64,000 bases of DNA, taken from Pseudonocardia sp. SCN 73-27 (GTDB lineage Bacteria; Actinomycetota; Actinomycetes; Mycobacteriales; Pseudonocardiaceae). A program made the position numbers and the translations under genes. Below the pieces are notes generated by a model that searched no databases, had not been told where the DNA came from, and worked only from the letters and a program-made list of their open reading frames with translations. Positions 9,469-17,146 of the stretch are shown here, piece after piece; position 1 is the stretch's first letter, and each line of letters opens with the position of its first letter. Location: contig MEGH01000003.1 of NCBI GenBank assembly GCA_001725415.1, positions 104,185 to 168,184 on the forward strand, written 5' to 3'.

Positions 9469-9504
9469 GATCTCCGCCGATCCTGGCAGGGACCGGCGGA
9501 GATC
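9469..9504. promoter_or_regulatory. 11-bp inverted repeat upstream of BAAT-like gene
   Basis: GATCTCCGCCG (9469-9479) and CGGCGGAGATC (9494-9504) are perfect arms with a 14-base spacer, directly 5' of the minus-strand start at 9464. This is the position of an operator or a leader hairpin. No regulator can be assigned. Confidence 0.45.
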
Positions 9505-9512
9505 CGGAAGGG

Positions 9513-9700
9513 TCAGATCTTTCGGAGCGGCGCGATCGTCCACCGGGTCCGCACCGCCACACCCATTCCTCGGCCCGTGCGCGTACGCGGCCGGCAACAG
9601 CCGGCTCCAGACCGCCTGGACGACGAGGACGCCGACGGTGAGCCCGACGATCGCGGGCAGGTCGTCGGAGGCCCGTCGCTGATCGGTTCCGGCCGCAGTC
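9513..9700 (-). pseudogene. Possible C-terminal remnant of a DUF418-family membrane protein
   Basis: Read on the minus strand, one frame gives a hydrophobic helix (AIVGLTVGVLVVQAVWSRLL) followed by AYAHGP. A second frame continues EEWVWR, and a third ends RTRWTIAPLRKI and a stop. Together these match the usual end of DUF418 proteins (a helix, then GPxEWxWR, then a short basic tail ending in PLR). Two single-base frame changes are needed, and no N-terminal part is visible upstream. I read it as a decayed fragment. The 347-base stretch 9465-9811 holds this and the dyad, and nothing else I recognise. Confidence 0.4.
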
Positions 9701-9811
9701 CCCGACTGGCCATGATCGCGACGTCACCCGCGAGACGCCCGGATCATCGGATGCATCACCGTGCACGGATTTCGCCGCGCGGGCTCACGCGGCCGCCGTT
9801 ACCGTCGGATC

Positions 9812-10267
9812 GTGCCCGGCCCCGACCTGGTTGCGCTGAACGCGTCCATGATCGACAAAATCCTGAGCGGACCGCCCGACCCGATCGTCGACGGTGGCTA
9901 CGCGCGTCGTGTGCTGCGCACCCGCGGCCGGCGCACCGGGCTCGTCCGCTCCACCCCGATGGGCGTCGTCGGCCTCGGCGGCAGCCAGTACCTCGTGTGC
10001 CCGGACACGCACCGCGACTGGGCCCGCAACCTGGCGGCCGATCCCGACTGCACCATCGCCTCCCGCGACGCCGAGCTGCCCGCCACGACCGTCCCGGTGC
10101 CCGACGACGAGGCGGCCCCCGTCGTCGTCACCTACCTGTCGGCGATGCGGAACCTGCCGTTCGCGATCAACTCGTTCCCCGTCGGGCCCGACGCGACCCC
10201 CGACGAGATCCGTCCGCACCTGCGGACGATCCGGGTGCTCCGGCTCGAACCGCGGGCGGCGGCGTGA
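9812..10267 (+). CDS. Deazaflavin (F420)-dependent nitroreductase-family protein
   Basis: The protein has about 151 residues. The GTG at 9812 fits the family length; an upstream ATG at 9761 would add an Arg-rich tail unlike the family, and the ATG at 9849 is a shorter option. The core contains RRTGLVRSTPMG (strand and loop), GSQYLV, and THRDWARNLAADPDCTI, as in Ddn/DUF385 F420H2-dependent quinone reductases. These are split-barrel enzymes that use reduced F420 to reduce quinones or nitro compounds. Its stop overlaps the GTG of the following FAD monooxygenase, so the two are probably one transcript. Confidence 0.75.
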   Translation: MPGPDLVALNASMIDKILSGPPDPIVDGGYARRVLRTRGRRTGLVRSTPMGVVGLGGSQYLVCPDTHRDWARNLAADPDCTIASRDAELPATTVPVPDDEAAPVVVTYLSAMRNLPFAINSFPVGPDATPDEIRPHLRTIRVLRLEPRAAA

Positions 10268-11541
10268 GCACCGGCAGCAGTCCGGCGTGCATCGTCGTCG
10301 GCGGCGGGCCGGGGGGAATGCTCACCGCGTATTTGTTGGCGCGCAGCGGTGTGCGCGTCACCCTTCTGGAGGCGCACCGCGACTTCGACCGCGACTTCCG
10401 CGGCGACTCCCTGCACCCCTGGACCCTCGAGCTGCTCGACAGCCTCGGCCTGGCCGACGACCTGCTGGCCCTCCCCCACTTCGCCGCACGCTGGTTCCGC
10501 TTCCACACCCCGCACGGCACGATCCGCACCACCGACTACGGCGGCCTGGAGACGCGGTTCAACTACGTCGCGCTCATGCCGCAGGCCCGGTTCCTCGACT
10601 TCATGGCATCCCGGGCCGCTGAGCTCCCCGGTTTCGAGCTGCGCCTCGGCGCCAAGGTCACCGGCCTGCTCGTCGACGGCGAGACCCCGCAGGGCGCGCC
10701 CGCCGTCACCGGGGTGCGCTACCGCGACTCTTCCTCCGGCGCCGACCACGAGCTGCGCGCCCCGCTGGTCATCGGAGCCGACGGCCGGTTCTCCCGGGTG
10801 CGCCGCCTCGCCGGGCTCACGCCCGAACCACTCGGTGCGAGCAGCGACCTGCTGTGGTTCCGGCTCCCCCGCCGCGACGACGACCCACCCGAGGCCGACG
10901 TCGACCTCTACTTCGGCCGCCACCACTACGTCGGGCTGCTCGGCGGGCCGACCGACTGGCAGATCGGCTATTCGCTGCCCAAGGGCGGCTACCCTGCGGT
11001 CCGCAGCGCCGGCGTCGAACCCGTCCGCCGGTTCGTCGCCGAACACGTGCCGTGGCTCGCCGACCGCGTCGGGGCGCTCACCTCGATGGACGACACCACG
11101 CTGCTCTCGGTGGACATCTCGCGCGTCGGGACGTGGTGGCGGCCGGGGCTGCTGCTGATCGGCGACGCCGCGCACGTCATCTCCCCCGTCGGCGGCAACG
11201 GGATCCTGATGGCCGTGCAGGACGCGGTCGCCGCCGCCAACCGGCTCGTCCCCGCCCTGCGCGCGGGCTCGGCCGGGCCCGACGTCCTGGCCGCGATCCA
11301 GGCCGATCGCGAACCCGCCATCCAGGCCGTCCAGGCCCAGCAGGTGCGGACGGAGCAGCGCGTCGCCAGGGCCCGCGAACGCGGGAAGCCGATGTCGCCG
11401 CCCGCGATCCTGCGGTTGGTCACCTCGTTCCCGGGGTTCCGGGTGCGGGCCGCGCGACGCAACGCCTACGGCCCCAACCCGCCCGCGCTCGACCTGTCGA
11501 TGCTGGTGGCGCAGCCTCAGTCGTCGGACTCGGCGGCGTAG
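10264..11541 (+). CDS. FAD-dependent aromatic-ring monooxygenase family protein
   Basis: The protein has 425 residues. The GTG start overlaps the previous stop (GTGA). It shows the Rossmann FAD motif GGGPGG (about 13-18), an acidic residue ending strand 2 (LLEAH), the class A DG motif (IGADGRFSRVRR, about 175) and the GD motif (LLIGDAAHVISPVGGNG, about 300). This is the p-hydroxybenzoate hydroxylase-like fold, which adds one oxygen atom from O2 using NAD(P)H. The substrate is unknown. It overlaps the convergent DedA gene by 25 bp at the 3' ends. Pairing with an F420-type reductase may indicate a small redox unit. Confidence 0.85.
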   Translation: MSTGSSPACIVVGGGPGGMLTAYLLARSGVRVTLLEAHRDFDRDFRGDSLHPWTLELLDSLGLADDLLALPHFAARWFRFHTPHGTIRTTDYGGLETRFNYVALMPQARFLDFMASRAAELPGFELRLGAKVTGLLVDGETPQGAPAVTGVRYRDSSSGADHELRAPLVIGADGRFSRVRRLAGLTPEPLGASSDLLWFRLPRRDDDPPEADVDLYFGRHHYVGLLGGPTDWQIGYSLPKGGYPAVRSAGVEPVRRFVAEHVPWLADRVGALTSMDDTTLLSVDISRVGTWWRPGLLLIGDAAHVISPVGGNGILMAVQDAVAAANRLVPALRAGSAGPDVLAAIQADREPAIQAVQAQQVRTEQRVARARERGKPMSPPAILRLVTSFPGFRVRAARRNAYGPNPPALDLSMLVAQPQSSDSAA

Positions 11542-12179
11542 TCGGTCTCCTTCTGCTCCACCTCGTGCGCCTCCGCCATCCGGCGCGTGCGGCGGCGGAC
11601 GAACAGCGTCACCCCGATCCCGGCGATGACCGCGACCAGCAGCGCGACCCAGGAGAACCGCGACAGCCAGTGCTCCGCGACGACGCCCAACGAGTAGACG
11701 AGGAAGGTCGTCCCCGTCGCCCACACGATGCCGCCGAGCGCGTTGGCCACGAGGAACCGCGGGTAGTGCATGCCCAGCGCACCGGCGAGCGGGCCCGAGA
11801 AGATCCGCAGCAGCGCGACGAAGCGGCCGAAGAACACCGCCCACATCCCCCACCGGCGGAAGAACCTCTCGGCCACCTGCACGTGGCTCGGCCCGAAGTG
11901 CTTCGGGAACCGTCGGCCCAGGGTGTCGAACAGACCCATCCCGTAGCGACGGCCGATGGCATACCCGATCGAGTCACCGATGATCGCGCCCGCGCTGCCC
12001 GCCACCGCGATCCACGCCGGCGACACCGCCAGCTCGTGCCGCGACGACAGCAGCGCCGCACTCACCAGCACGATCTCGCCGGGCAGCGGGATGCCCAGGC
12101 TCTCGATCCCCACGACGAGCCCGACCAGCAGGTACACCGTGATCGGCGGGATCGTCTGCAGCAGGCCGTCGAGCCACAT
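11517..12179 (-). CDS. DedA family membrane protein
   Basis: The protein has 220 residues from the ATG at 12179, which has AGGGGG about 8 bases upstream; longer in-frame starts lack this. The SNARE-associated/DedA (VTT) domain is clear: ESLGIPLPGEIVL near the N-terminus, GDSIGYAIGRRYG, and FGRFVALLRIFSGPLAGALGM with the conserved Arg pair. Four to five membrane helices are predicted. DedA proteins act in membrane homeostasis as putative proton-dependent or lipid transporters. It ends in a charged tail and overlaps convergently with the upstream monooxygenase gene. Confidence 0.9.
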   Translation of the reverse strand: MWLDGLLQTIPPITVYLLVGLVVGIESLGIPLPGEIVLVSAALLSSRHELAVSPAWIAVAGSAGAIIGDSIGYAIGRRYGMGLFDTLGRRFPKHFGPSHVQVAERFFRRWGMWAVFFGRFVALLRIFSGPLAGALGMHYPRFLVANALGGIVWATGTTFLVYSLGVVAEHWLSRFSWVALLVAVIAGIGVTLFVRRRTRRMAEAHEVEQKETDYAAESDD

Positions 12180-12295
12180 CGTCGTTGTCCCCCTGTCGCC
12201 GCGGCCCAGTCTGCCCCTACGACGCAGCCCGTGTGTCCCACCCGATCGGCGGATCACACCGGCCGTGTCCGTCACGGGCGGTTAGCGTGGATTCC

Positions 12296-13426
12296 GTGCG
12301 CATCGCAGCCCGGGGAGTCACCGCCGTCATCGCTCTCGCCCTCGTGGCCGTCCTCGCGATGGCCGCCTGCGGCAGCACCAGCCCGGCCCCCGTCGACGCC
12401 ACCGCACAGGTCCCCACACCCGCAGCGACCTCCGACCTCGCCCCGCAGCGCACCCCCGGCGCCCCGCGCGTGCTGCTCACCGGGCTCGAGGTGCCGTGGG
12501 CGATCGCTTTCCTGCCCGACGGCAATGCGCTCGTCACCGAACGGGAGTCCGGCCGGATCGTGCGCGTGACCCCCCAGGGGGCGGCGACGCCCGTCGGCAC
12601 CGTCGGCGGTGTCGCCGCCCGCGGCGAGGGCGGCCTGCTCGGCATCGCCGTCTCGCCGCAGTTCGCGACCGACCGCGCCGTCTACGTCTACTACACGTCG
12701 TCGCAGGACAACCGGGTCGTGCGGTTGCAGGTCGGCCCCGACGGCACGATCGACGGCAACGCCCAGCAGGTGATCGTCTCCGGCATCGGCGCCGCCTCGA
12801 TCCACAACGGCGGCGGCCTCACCTTCGGCCCCGACGGCTTCCTCTACGTCGCGACAGGCGACTCCAGCCGCAGCGACGCCTCCCAGAACCGCGACGACCT
12901 GGGCGGCAAGGTCCTGCGCGTCACCCCCGGCGGCGCGCCCGCCCCCGGCAACCCGTTCGGCACCGCCGTCTGGACCTACGGCCACCGCAACGTCCAGGGC
13001 CTCGCCTTCGGCCCCGGCGACCGGCTCTACGCCACCGAGTTCGGCCAGAACACCTTCGACGAGATCAACCTGCTGACGCCCGGCGCCGACTACGGCTGGC
13101 CCACCGTCGAGGGCATCGCCGGGCGGGAGGGTTTCACCGACCCGCTCGTCACCTGGGCGACCGCCGCCGCCTCGCCGAGCGGGCTCGCCTACGCGGGCGG
13201 GTCGCTGTGGGCGGGTGCGCTGCGCGGCGAACGGCTCTGGCGCATCCCGCTGACCGCCGACGGCCGCACCGGCACCCCCGAGGCCCTCTACACCGGGGAG
13301 TTCGGCCGGCTGCGCGGCGTCGTCGCCACCCCCGACCGCTCCGCGCTGTGGGTGACGACGAGCAACCGCGACGGCCGCGGCTCCCCCGCCCCCGACGACG
13401 ACCGCATCCTGGTGGTGCCCCTGTGA
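12296..13426 (+). CDS. PQQ-type sugar (glucose/sorbosone) dehydrogenase lipoprotein
   Basis: The protein has 376 residues from the GTG at 12296; a TAGCGT hexamer at 12282 would place transcription start near the codon, so it may be leaderless. The signal peptide ends in a lipobox AAC (Cys25). The remainder is a six-bladed propeller of the GDSH family: PWAIAFLPDGNALVTER, GEGGLLGIAVSP, IHNGGGLTFGPDGFLYVATGD, GGKVLR, YGHRNVQG and ADYGWP. The His in HNGG and the Arg in HRN correspond to family quinone and active-site residues. It is expected to oxidise aldose sugars outside the membrane. Its TGA lies inside the long palindrome at 13423. Confidence 0.85.
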   Translation: MRIAARGVTAVIALALVAVLAMAACGSTSPAPVDATAQVPTPAATSDLAPQRTPGAPRVLLTGLEVPWAIAFLPDGNALVTERESGRIVRVTPQGAATPVGTVGGVAARGEGGLLGIAVSPQFATDRAVYVYYTSSQDNRVVRLQVGPDGTIDGNAQQVIVSGIGAASIHNGGGLTFGPDGFLYVATGDSSRSDASQNRDDLGGKVLRVTPGGAPAPGNPFGTAVWTYGHRNVQGLAFGPGDRLYATEFGQNTFDEINLLTPGADYGWPTVEGIAGREGFTDPLVTWATAAASPSGLAYAGGSLWAGALRGERLWRIPLTADGRTGTPEALYTGEFGRLRGVVATPDRSALWVTTSNRDGRGSPAPDDDRILVVPL

Positions 13427-13479
13427 GTGGCGTTATTGGCTATAGCCAATAACGCCACTCACAGGCGCCGCAGGCGCCT
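13423..13479. terminator. Perfect 40-bp palindrome plus second GC hairpin
   Basis: Bases 13423-13462 form a perfect palindrome with 20-base arms (arm begins GTGAGTGGCGTTATTGG). A second hairpin, AGGCGCC-GCA-GGCGCCT, follows at 13463-13479. It lies at the end of the sugar dehydrogenase and supplies its TGA stop. It is the sister of the element at 20412-20469 and probably acts as a transcription terminator or mobile terminator repeat. Confidence 0.7.
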
Positions 13480-13496
13480 CGCGTACGGTCGGCGCC

Positions 13497-13811
13497 ATGA
13501 GCGGCGACAGGGTCGGGCGGTACGTGCGGATGGTCGCCGTCGAGGGGCAGGGCGCGGCGCTGGCCGACGGGCTGCTGCGCGTCGCCGAGGGCATGCGCGA
13601 CGCGCCCGGGTGCGAGCTCTACGTCGTCAACCGGACGCCCGACGAGGACGACGCCGTCTGGATCACCGAGGTCTGGAGCGACGAGGCGGCGTCGGAGGCG
13701 GCGCTCAACCGCGACCTGGGCGAGGCCGGCCTCGGGTCGGTGCTGGGGCTGCTCGCGGGCCCGCCCGAGTTCATCGAGCTCTCCCCCGTCGGCGGCCCGG
13801 GCCTGTCCTGA
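13497..13811 (+). CDS. Antibiotic biosynthesis monooxygenase (ABM) family protein
   Basis: This small 104-residue protein has a ferredoxin-like ABM fold: VGRYVRMVAVEGQGAALADGLL at the N-terminus, then CELYVVNRTPDEDDAVWITEVWSDEAA, the hallmark strand-loop-strand of YgiN/ABM-type quinol monooxygenases or heme-free oxygenases. Such proteins act as dimers in the cytosol on quinols or aromatics; no substrate can be named. It begins 18 bp after the palindrome hairpins and converges with glycerol kinase, with only 4 bp between stops. Confidence 0.75.
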   Translation: MSGDRVGRYVRMVAVEGQGAALADGLLRVAEGMRDAPGCELYVVNRTPDEDDAVWITEVWSDEAASEAALNRDLGEAGLGSVLGLLAGPPEFIELSPVGGPGLS

Positions 13812-13815
13812 CGGG

Positions 13816-15321
13816 TCACGAGGGCTCGACCCAGTCGTAGCTGCGGTCGACCGCACGTCCCCAGTTGGCGTGCTCGCGGCGGCGCAGCACCGGGTCCATC
13901 GCAGGCTCCCACGCCGCGGCCCGGTGCCAGTTGGCGCGCAACGTCTCCAGGTTCGACCAGTGGCCGACGGCCAGCCCCGCCGCGTACGCCGCACCCAGCG
14001 ACACCGCCTCCGACCCGAGCGGGCGTTCCACCGGCACGTCGAGCACGTCGGCGAGGAACTGCATGAGCAGGTGGTTGGCCGTCATGCCGCCGTCGACCTT
14101 CAGCCGCGTCACCGGCAGGCCCGAGTCGGCGTTCATGGCGTCGACGACCTCACGCGTCTGCCAGCCGGTCGCCTCCAGCACCGCCCGTGCCAGGTGCCCC
14201 TTGTCGATGTAAGAGGTCAGGCCGACCATGACGCCGCGCGCGTCGGGGTGCCAGCGCGGCGCATACAGCCCGGAGAACGCCGGGACGATGTAGCAGCCGC
14301 CGTTGTCGGGGACGGTGAGCGCGAGCGTCTCGATCTGCGGAGCCGTCTCGATGAGGCCGAGCGAGTCGCGGAACCACTGCACCAGCGAACCCGTCATCGC
14401 GATGGAACCCTCCAGCGCGTAGACGGGCGCCTCGTCGCCGAGGACGTAGCCCATCGTCGGGATGAGCCCGTGCGTCGACCCGGCCATCCGCGTCCCCGTG
14501 TTCATCAGCAGGAACGCGCCCGTGCCGTAGGTGCACTTGGCCTCGCCCGGTGCGAAGCAGGTCTGGCCGACGAGCGCGGCCTGCTGGTCGCCCAGCGCCC
14601 CCGCGACCGGGACGCCCGGCAGCACCGCCGTGCACGTGCCGTAGACCTCGGAGTTCGAGCGGATGCGCGGCAGCATCCGTTCGGGGACGTCGAGGGCCGC
14701 CAGCAGCTTCGGCGACCATTCCCGGCTGCGGATGTCCATCATCATCGTGCGGCTGGCGTTGGTGACGTCGGTGACGTGCATGCCCCCGTCCGGCCCGCCG
14801 GTGAGGCGCCAGATCAGCCAGGTCTCCATCGTCCCGAACAGGACGTCGCCACGTTCGGCGCCCGCCCGCGCCCCGGCGACGTTGTCGAGCAGCCAGCGCA
14901 GCCGCGGACCGGCGAAGTACGTCGCCGGGGCGAGCCCGCACACCGACGAGAACAGCTCGCCGTGCCCCTCGGCCGTCAGCCGGGCGACGATGCCGTCGGT
15001 GCGGGTGTCCTGCCAGGTGATCGCGCGGGCCAGCGGCAGGCCGGTGTGCCGGTTCCAGATGACGGTCGTCTCGCGCTGGTTCGCGATCCCCAGCGCGGCG
15101 ATGTTCTCCGGGCCCAGCCCCGCCCGGCGCAGCGCCGCGGGGACGATCGACGCGACGTTGCGCCAGATCTCCTCGACGTCGTGCTCGACGCGCCCGGGCC
15201 GCGGGTAGTGCTGCCGGTGCTCGCGCTGGGCCACCGCCAGCATCCGGCCGGCGCGGTTGAACAACAGGCAGCGTGTCGACGTGGTGCCCTGGTCGATCGC
15301 GGCGACGACCCGCTCACTCAT
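13816..15321 (-). CDS. glpK: Glycerol kinase (copy 1)
   Basis: The protein has 501 residues. It has the FGGY-kinase start [11 protein letters not shown] (about 7-17), NQRETTVIWNR, ITWQDTRTD, the glycerol-binding region, EGSIAMTGSLVQWF, and the C-terminal FGGY signature region with KVDGGMTANHLLMQFLAD. It phosphorylates glycerol to glycerol-3-phosphate with ATP. It lies 30 bp downstream of an IclR regulator on the same strand, so the two are co-transcribed. A second full-length kinase sits in glpF-glpK-glpD at 17147, making this copy a divergent paralog, possibly for a different polyol or regulation. Confidence 0.92.
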   Translation of the reverse strand: MSERVVAAIDQGTTSTRCLLFNRAGRMLAVAQREHRQHYPRPGRVEHDVEEIWRNVASIVPAALRRAGLGPENIAALGIANQRETTVIWNRHTGLPLARAITWQDTRTDGIVARLTAEGHGELFSSVCGLAPATYFAGPRLRWLLDNVAGARAGAERGDVLFGTMETWLIWRLTGGPDGGMHVTDVTNASRTMMMDIRSREWSPKLLAALDVPERMLPRIRSNSEVYGTCTAVLPGVPVAGALGDQQAALVGQTCFAPGEAKCTYGTGAFLLMNTGTRMAGSTHGLIPTMGYVLGDEAPVYALEGSIAMTGSLVQWFRDSLGLIETAPQIETLALTVPDNGGCYIVPAFSGLYAPRWHPDARGVMVGLTSYIDKGHLARAVLEATGWQTREVVDAMNADSGLPVTRLKVDGGMTANHLLMQFLADVLDVPVERPLGSEAVSLGAAYAAGLAVGHWSNLETLRANWHRAAAWEPAMDPVLRRREHANWGRAVDRSYDWVEPS

Positions 15322-15351
15322 CGTGCCCCTTCCTGCACGATCGGGCCGCCC

Positions 15352-16113
15352 TCACGAGTGCCCCAGCGTCACCGAGATCTCCCCGGCGGCGGCGGTCAGC
15401 TGGTCGACGAGGCGGGGCCGCACGACACCGCCCGACCCGAAGAGGTGCTCCACCGGTCCGCTGATCCCGAGCGCCCCGACGGCGAGCCCGCCGGCCCCGC
15501 GCAGCGGCACCGCCGCCCCACCGACGCCGGGGGTGTACTCGGCGAACCCCGTCGCGCAGCCGCGCCGCCGGGCGACGACGAGCTGACTCTCCAGCGACGC
15601 CGGGGTGGTGGCGGTGCGGCCGGTGTAGCGCTGCAGGTCGAGGTCGCGGGCGGCGGGCGTCACGAGGGGGGCGAAGGCCAGCAGGCACTTGCCGAGCGCG
15701 GTGGCGTGCATGGGCACGGTCTCGTTGGTGCGCAGCCGTTGCGGGGAGCCGTCGGGCCGGAAGACGTGGTGCACGAGGCTGACGACGCGCCCGTCGGGAA
15801 CCCCGACGAACACGGCGCAGCCGGTGCCGCCCGCCAGCGCGTCGGCCCAGTTCATGGAGCGCGACCGCAGGTCGTGACGGTCCCAGCCGGGGGTGGAGAG
15901 GCTGCCGAGCCCGGCGCCGACGGAGTACAGCGAGCTGGCGGCGTCCTGGTCGACGAAGCCCACCTCGCGCAGGGTGCGCAGGATGCCGTGGGCGGTGGGC
16001 CGGGGCAGGTCGAGAGCGGCGGCGAGCTCTGCGAGGGCGAGCGGGCGCCCGGTGTTGGCGAGCAGCCGCAACGCCGCGGCCGCCCGCTCGATCGACTGGA
16101 TCGTGCCGGGCAC
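15352..16113 (-). CDS. IclR-family transcriptional regulator of glycerol genes
   Basis: The protein has 253 residues. The N-terminal winged helix (about 1-70) reads SIERAAAALRLLANTGRPLALAELAAALDLPRPTAHGILRTLREVGFVDQ, and the C-terminal effector-binding GAF-like domain includes GCATGFAEYTPGVGGAAVPLR. IclR proteins of this type (GylR in Streptomyces) repress glycerol genes until the inducer binds. It is divergent from glpF. Two palindromes in the 200-bp shared region, one overlapping the glpF promoter, are the natural operators. It shares a transcript with glpK copy 1. Confidence 0.88.
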   Translation of the reverse strand: MPGTIQSIERAAAALRLLANTGRPLALAELAAALDLPRPTAHGILRTLREVGFVDQDAASSLYSVGAGLGSLSTPGWDRHDLRSRSMNWADALAGGTGCAVFVGVPDGRVVSLVHHVFRPDGSPQRLRTNETVPMHATALGKCLLAFAPLVTPAARDLDLQRYTGRTATTPASLESQLVVARRRGCATGFAEYTPGVGGAAVPLRGAGGLAVGALGISGPVEHLFGSGGVVRPRLVDQLTAAAGEISVTLGHS

Positions 16114-16150
16114 GCCCCGAGCCTAACGCGCTGCATGTGACGGTTTCGGC

Positions 16151-16167
16151 AATGTCGATTCGACATT
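16151..16167. promoter_or_regulatory. Palindromic operator candidate between iclR and glpF
   Basis: AATGTCGA-T-TCGACATT is perfectly palindromic with 8-base arms and lies 38 bp upstream of the IclR gene start on the divergent side. AT-rich dyads of this size are typical IclR-family sites. Confidence 0.55.
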
Positions 16168-16182
16168 GACGAACACCTCAGG

Positions 16183-16233
16183 TTGCTCCTGTCACAGTAG
16201 GTTCCTAGCGTCCGTTCCCGCGCGCGGGAACGG
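16183..16233 (+). promoter_or_regulatory. glpF promoter with overlapping 22-bp palindrome
   Basis: TTGCTC (16183-16188) and TAGCGT (16206-16211), spaced by exactly 17 bp, form a good sigma-70-type promoter. A perfect 22-bp palindrome, CCGTTCCCGCG/CGCGGGAACGG (16212-16233), starts right after the -10 box and covers the expected transcription start. A repressor bound there would block initiation. The leader to the glpF ATG is about 97 bases. Confidence 0.65.
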
Positions 16234-16314
16234 GACCTTCAGAAGGGGCCCGGTGGGAGGGGTGTGGGCGACGCTCCCGGCGACGACACGGCAACCCCGA
16301 AGGAGGGCACTGCT

Positions 16315-17133
16315 ATGCGGAAGACATTGCTCGGCGAGCTCAGCGCCGAGTTCGCCGGGACGATGATCCTGATCCTGTTCGGCGTCGGCGTGGTGGCGCA
16401 GGTCGTCACGTCACCCGAGGGGACCCTCGGTGACCACGACTCGATCGCCTGGGCGTGGGGTCTCGGCGTGACGCTCGGCGTCTACGTGGCAGCGAGGCTG
16501 TCCGGCGCCCACCTCAACCCCGCGGTCACCATCGCGCTCGCCGCGTTCAAGGGCTTCGAGTGGCGGAAGGTGCTGCCCTACATCGTGGCGCAGTTCCTGG
16601 GCGCCTTCGTCGCCGCGCTGATCGTGCGCGTGGTGTACGCGGACGCGATCGCGAAGGTCGACCCCGGCCACACCATCAAGACCCAGGGCGTGTTCTCGAC
16701 GCTGCCCGGCAACGGCCTCGACGGCATCGGCATCCCGACTGCGTTCCTCGACCAGATCGTCGGTACCGCGATCCTCGTCTTCGTGATCTTCGCGCTGACG
16801 ACGGCGGTCAACAACCCGCCGCTGGCCAACCTCGGCCCGGTCGTCGTCGGCCTGCTGGTCGTCGCGATCGGCATGGCGTGGGGCACGAACGCCGGCTACG
16901 CGATCAACCCGGCCCGTGACTTCGGGCCGCGGCTCGCGTCGCTGATGACCGGATATTCGACAGCGATGATGGACCAACACGGCAATCTCTACTTCTGGCT
17001 GCCCATCGTGGCGCCGATCATCGGCGGCCTGATCGGTGGTGGGCTGTTCATCCTGCTGATCGACCGCTACCTGCCCAAGGACGAGGAGTTCACCGGAACC
17101 CCGGCCGTGTCCGAGCCGCGCGCCAACACCTGA
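16315..17133 (+). CDS. glpF: Glycerol uptake facilitator (aquaglyceroporin)
   Basis: The protein has 272 residues. The ATG at 16315 has AAGGAGGG upstream; a longer in-frame start at 16264 has no support. This MIP-family channel has both NPA boxes: [13 protein letters not shown] and [13 protein letters not shown]. The Asp after the second NPAR is the glycerol-facilitator (GlpF) type rather than the water-specific type. Six helices plus two half-helices are expected. It lets glycerol diffuse in, where glpK, 13 bp downstream, traps it as the phosphate. Confidence 0.93.
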   Translation: MRKTLLGELSAEFAGTMILILFGVGVVAQVVTSPEGTLGDHDSIAWAWGLGVTLGVYVAARLSGAHLNPAVTIALAAFKGFEWRKVLPYIVAQFLGAFVAALIVRVVYADAIAKVDPGHTIKTQGVFSTLPGNGLDGIGIPTAFLDQIVGTAILVFVIFALTTAVNNPPLANLGPVVVGLLVVAIGMAWGTNAGYAINPARDFGPRLASLMTGYSTAMMDQHGNLYFWLPIVAPIIGGLIGGGLFILLIDRYLPKDEEFTGTPAVSEPRANT

Positions 17134-17146
17134 GGAGGGACGACCC

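Noticed and set aside
12660-12700. GTCTAC copies inside the sugar dehydrogenase gene considered as operator sites
   Set aside because: They encode Val-Tyr in a beta strand (VYVYY) and are not intergenic; not counted with the operator family.
13870-16140. 756-residue plus-strand open frame across glpK copy 1 and the IclR gene
   Set aside because: It is antisense to two well-supported genes and has no domain of its own.
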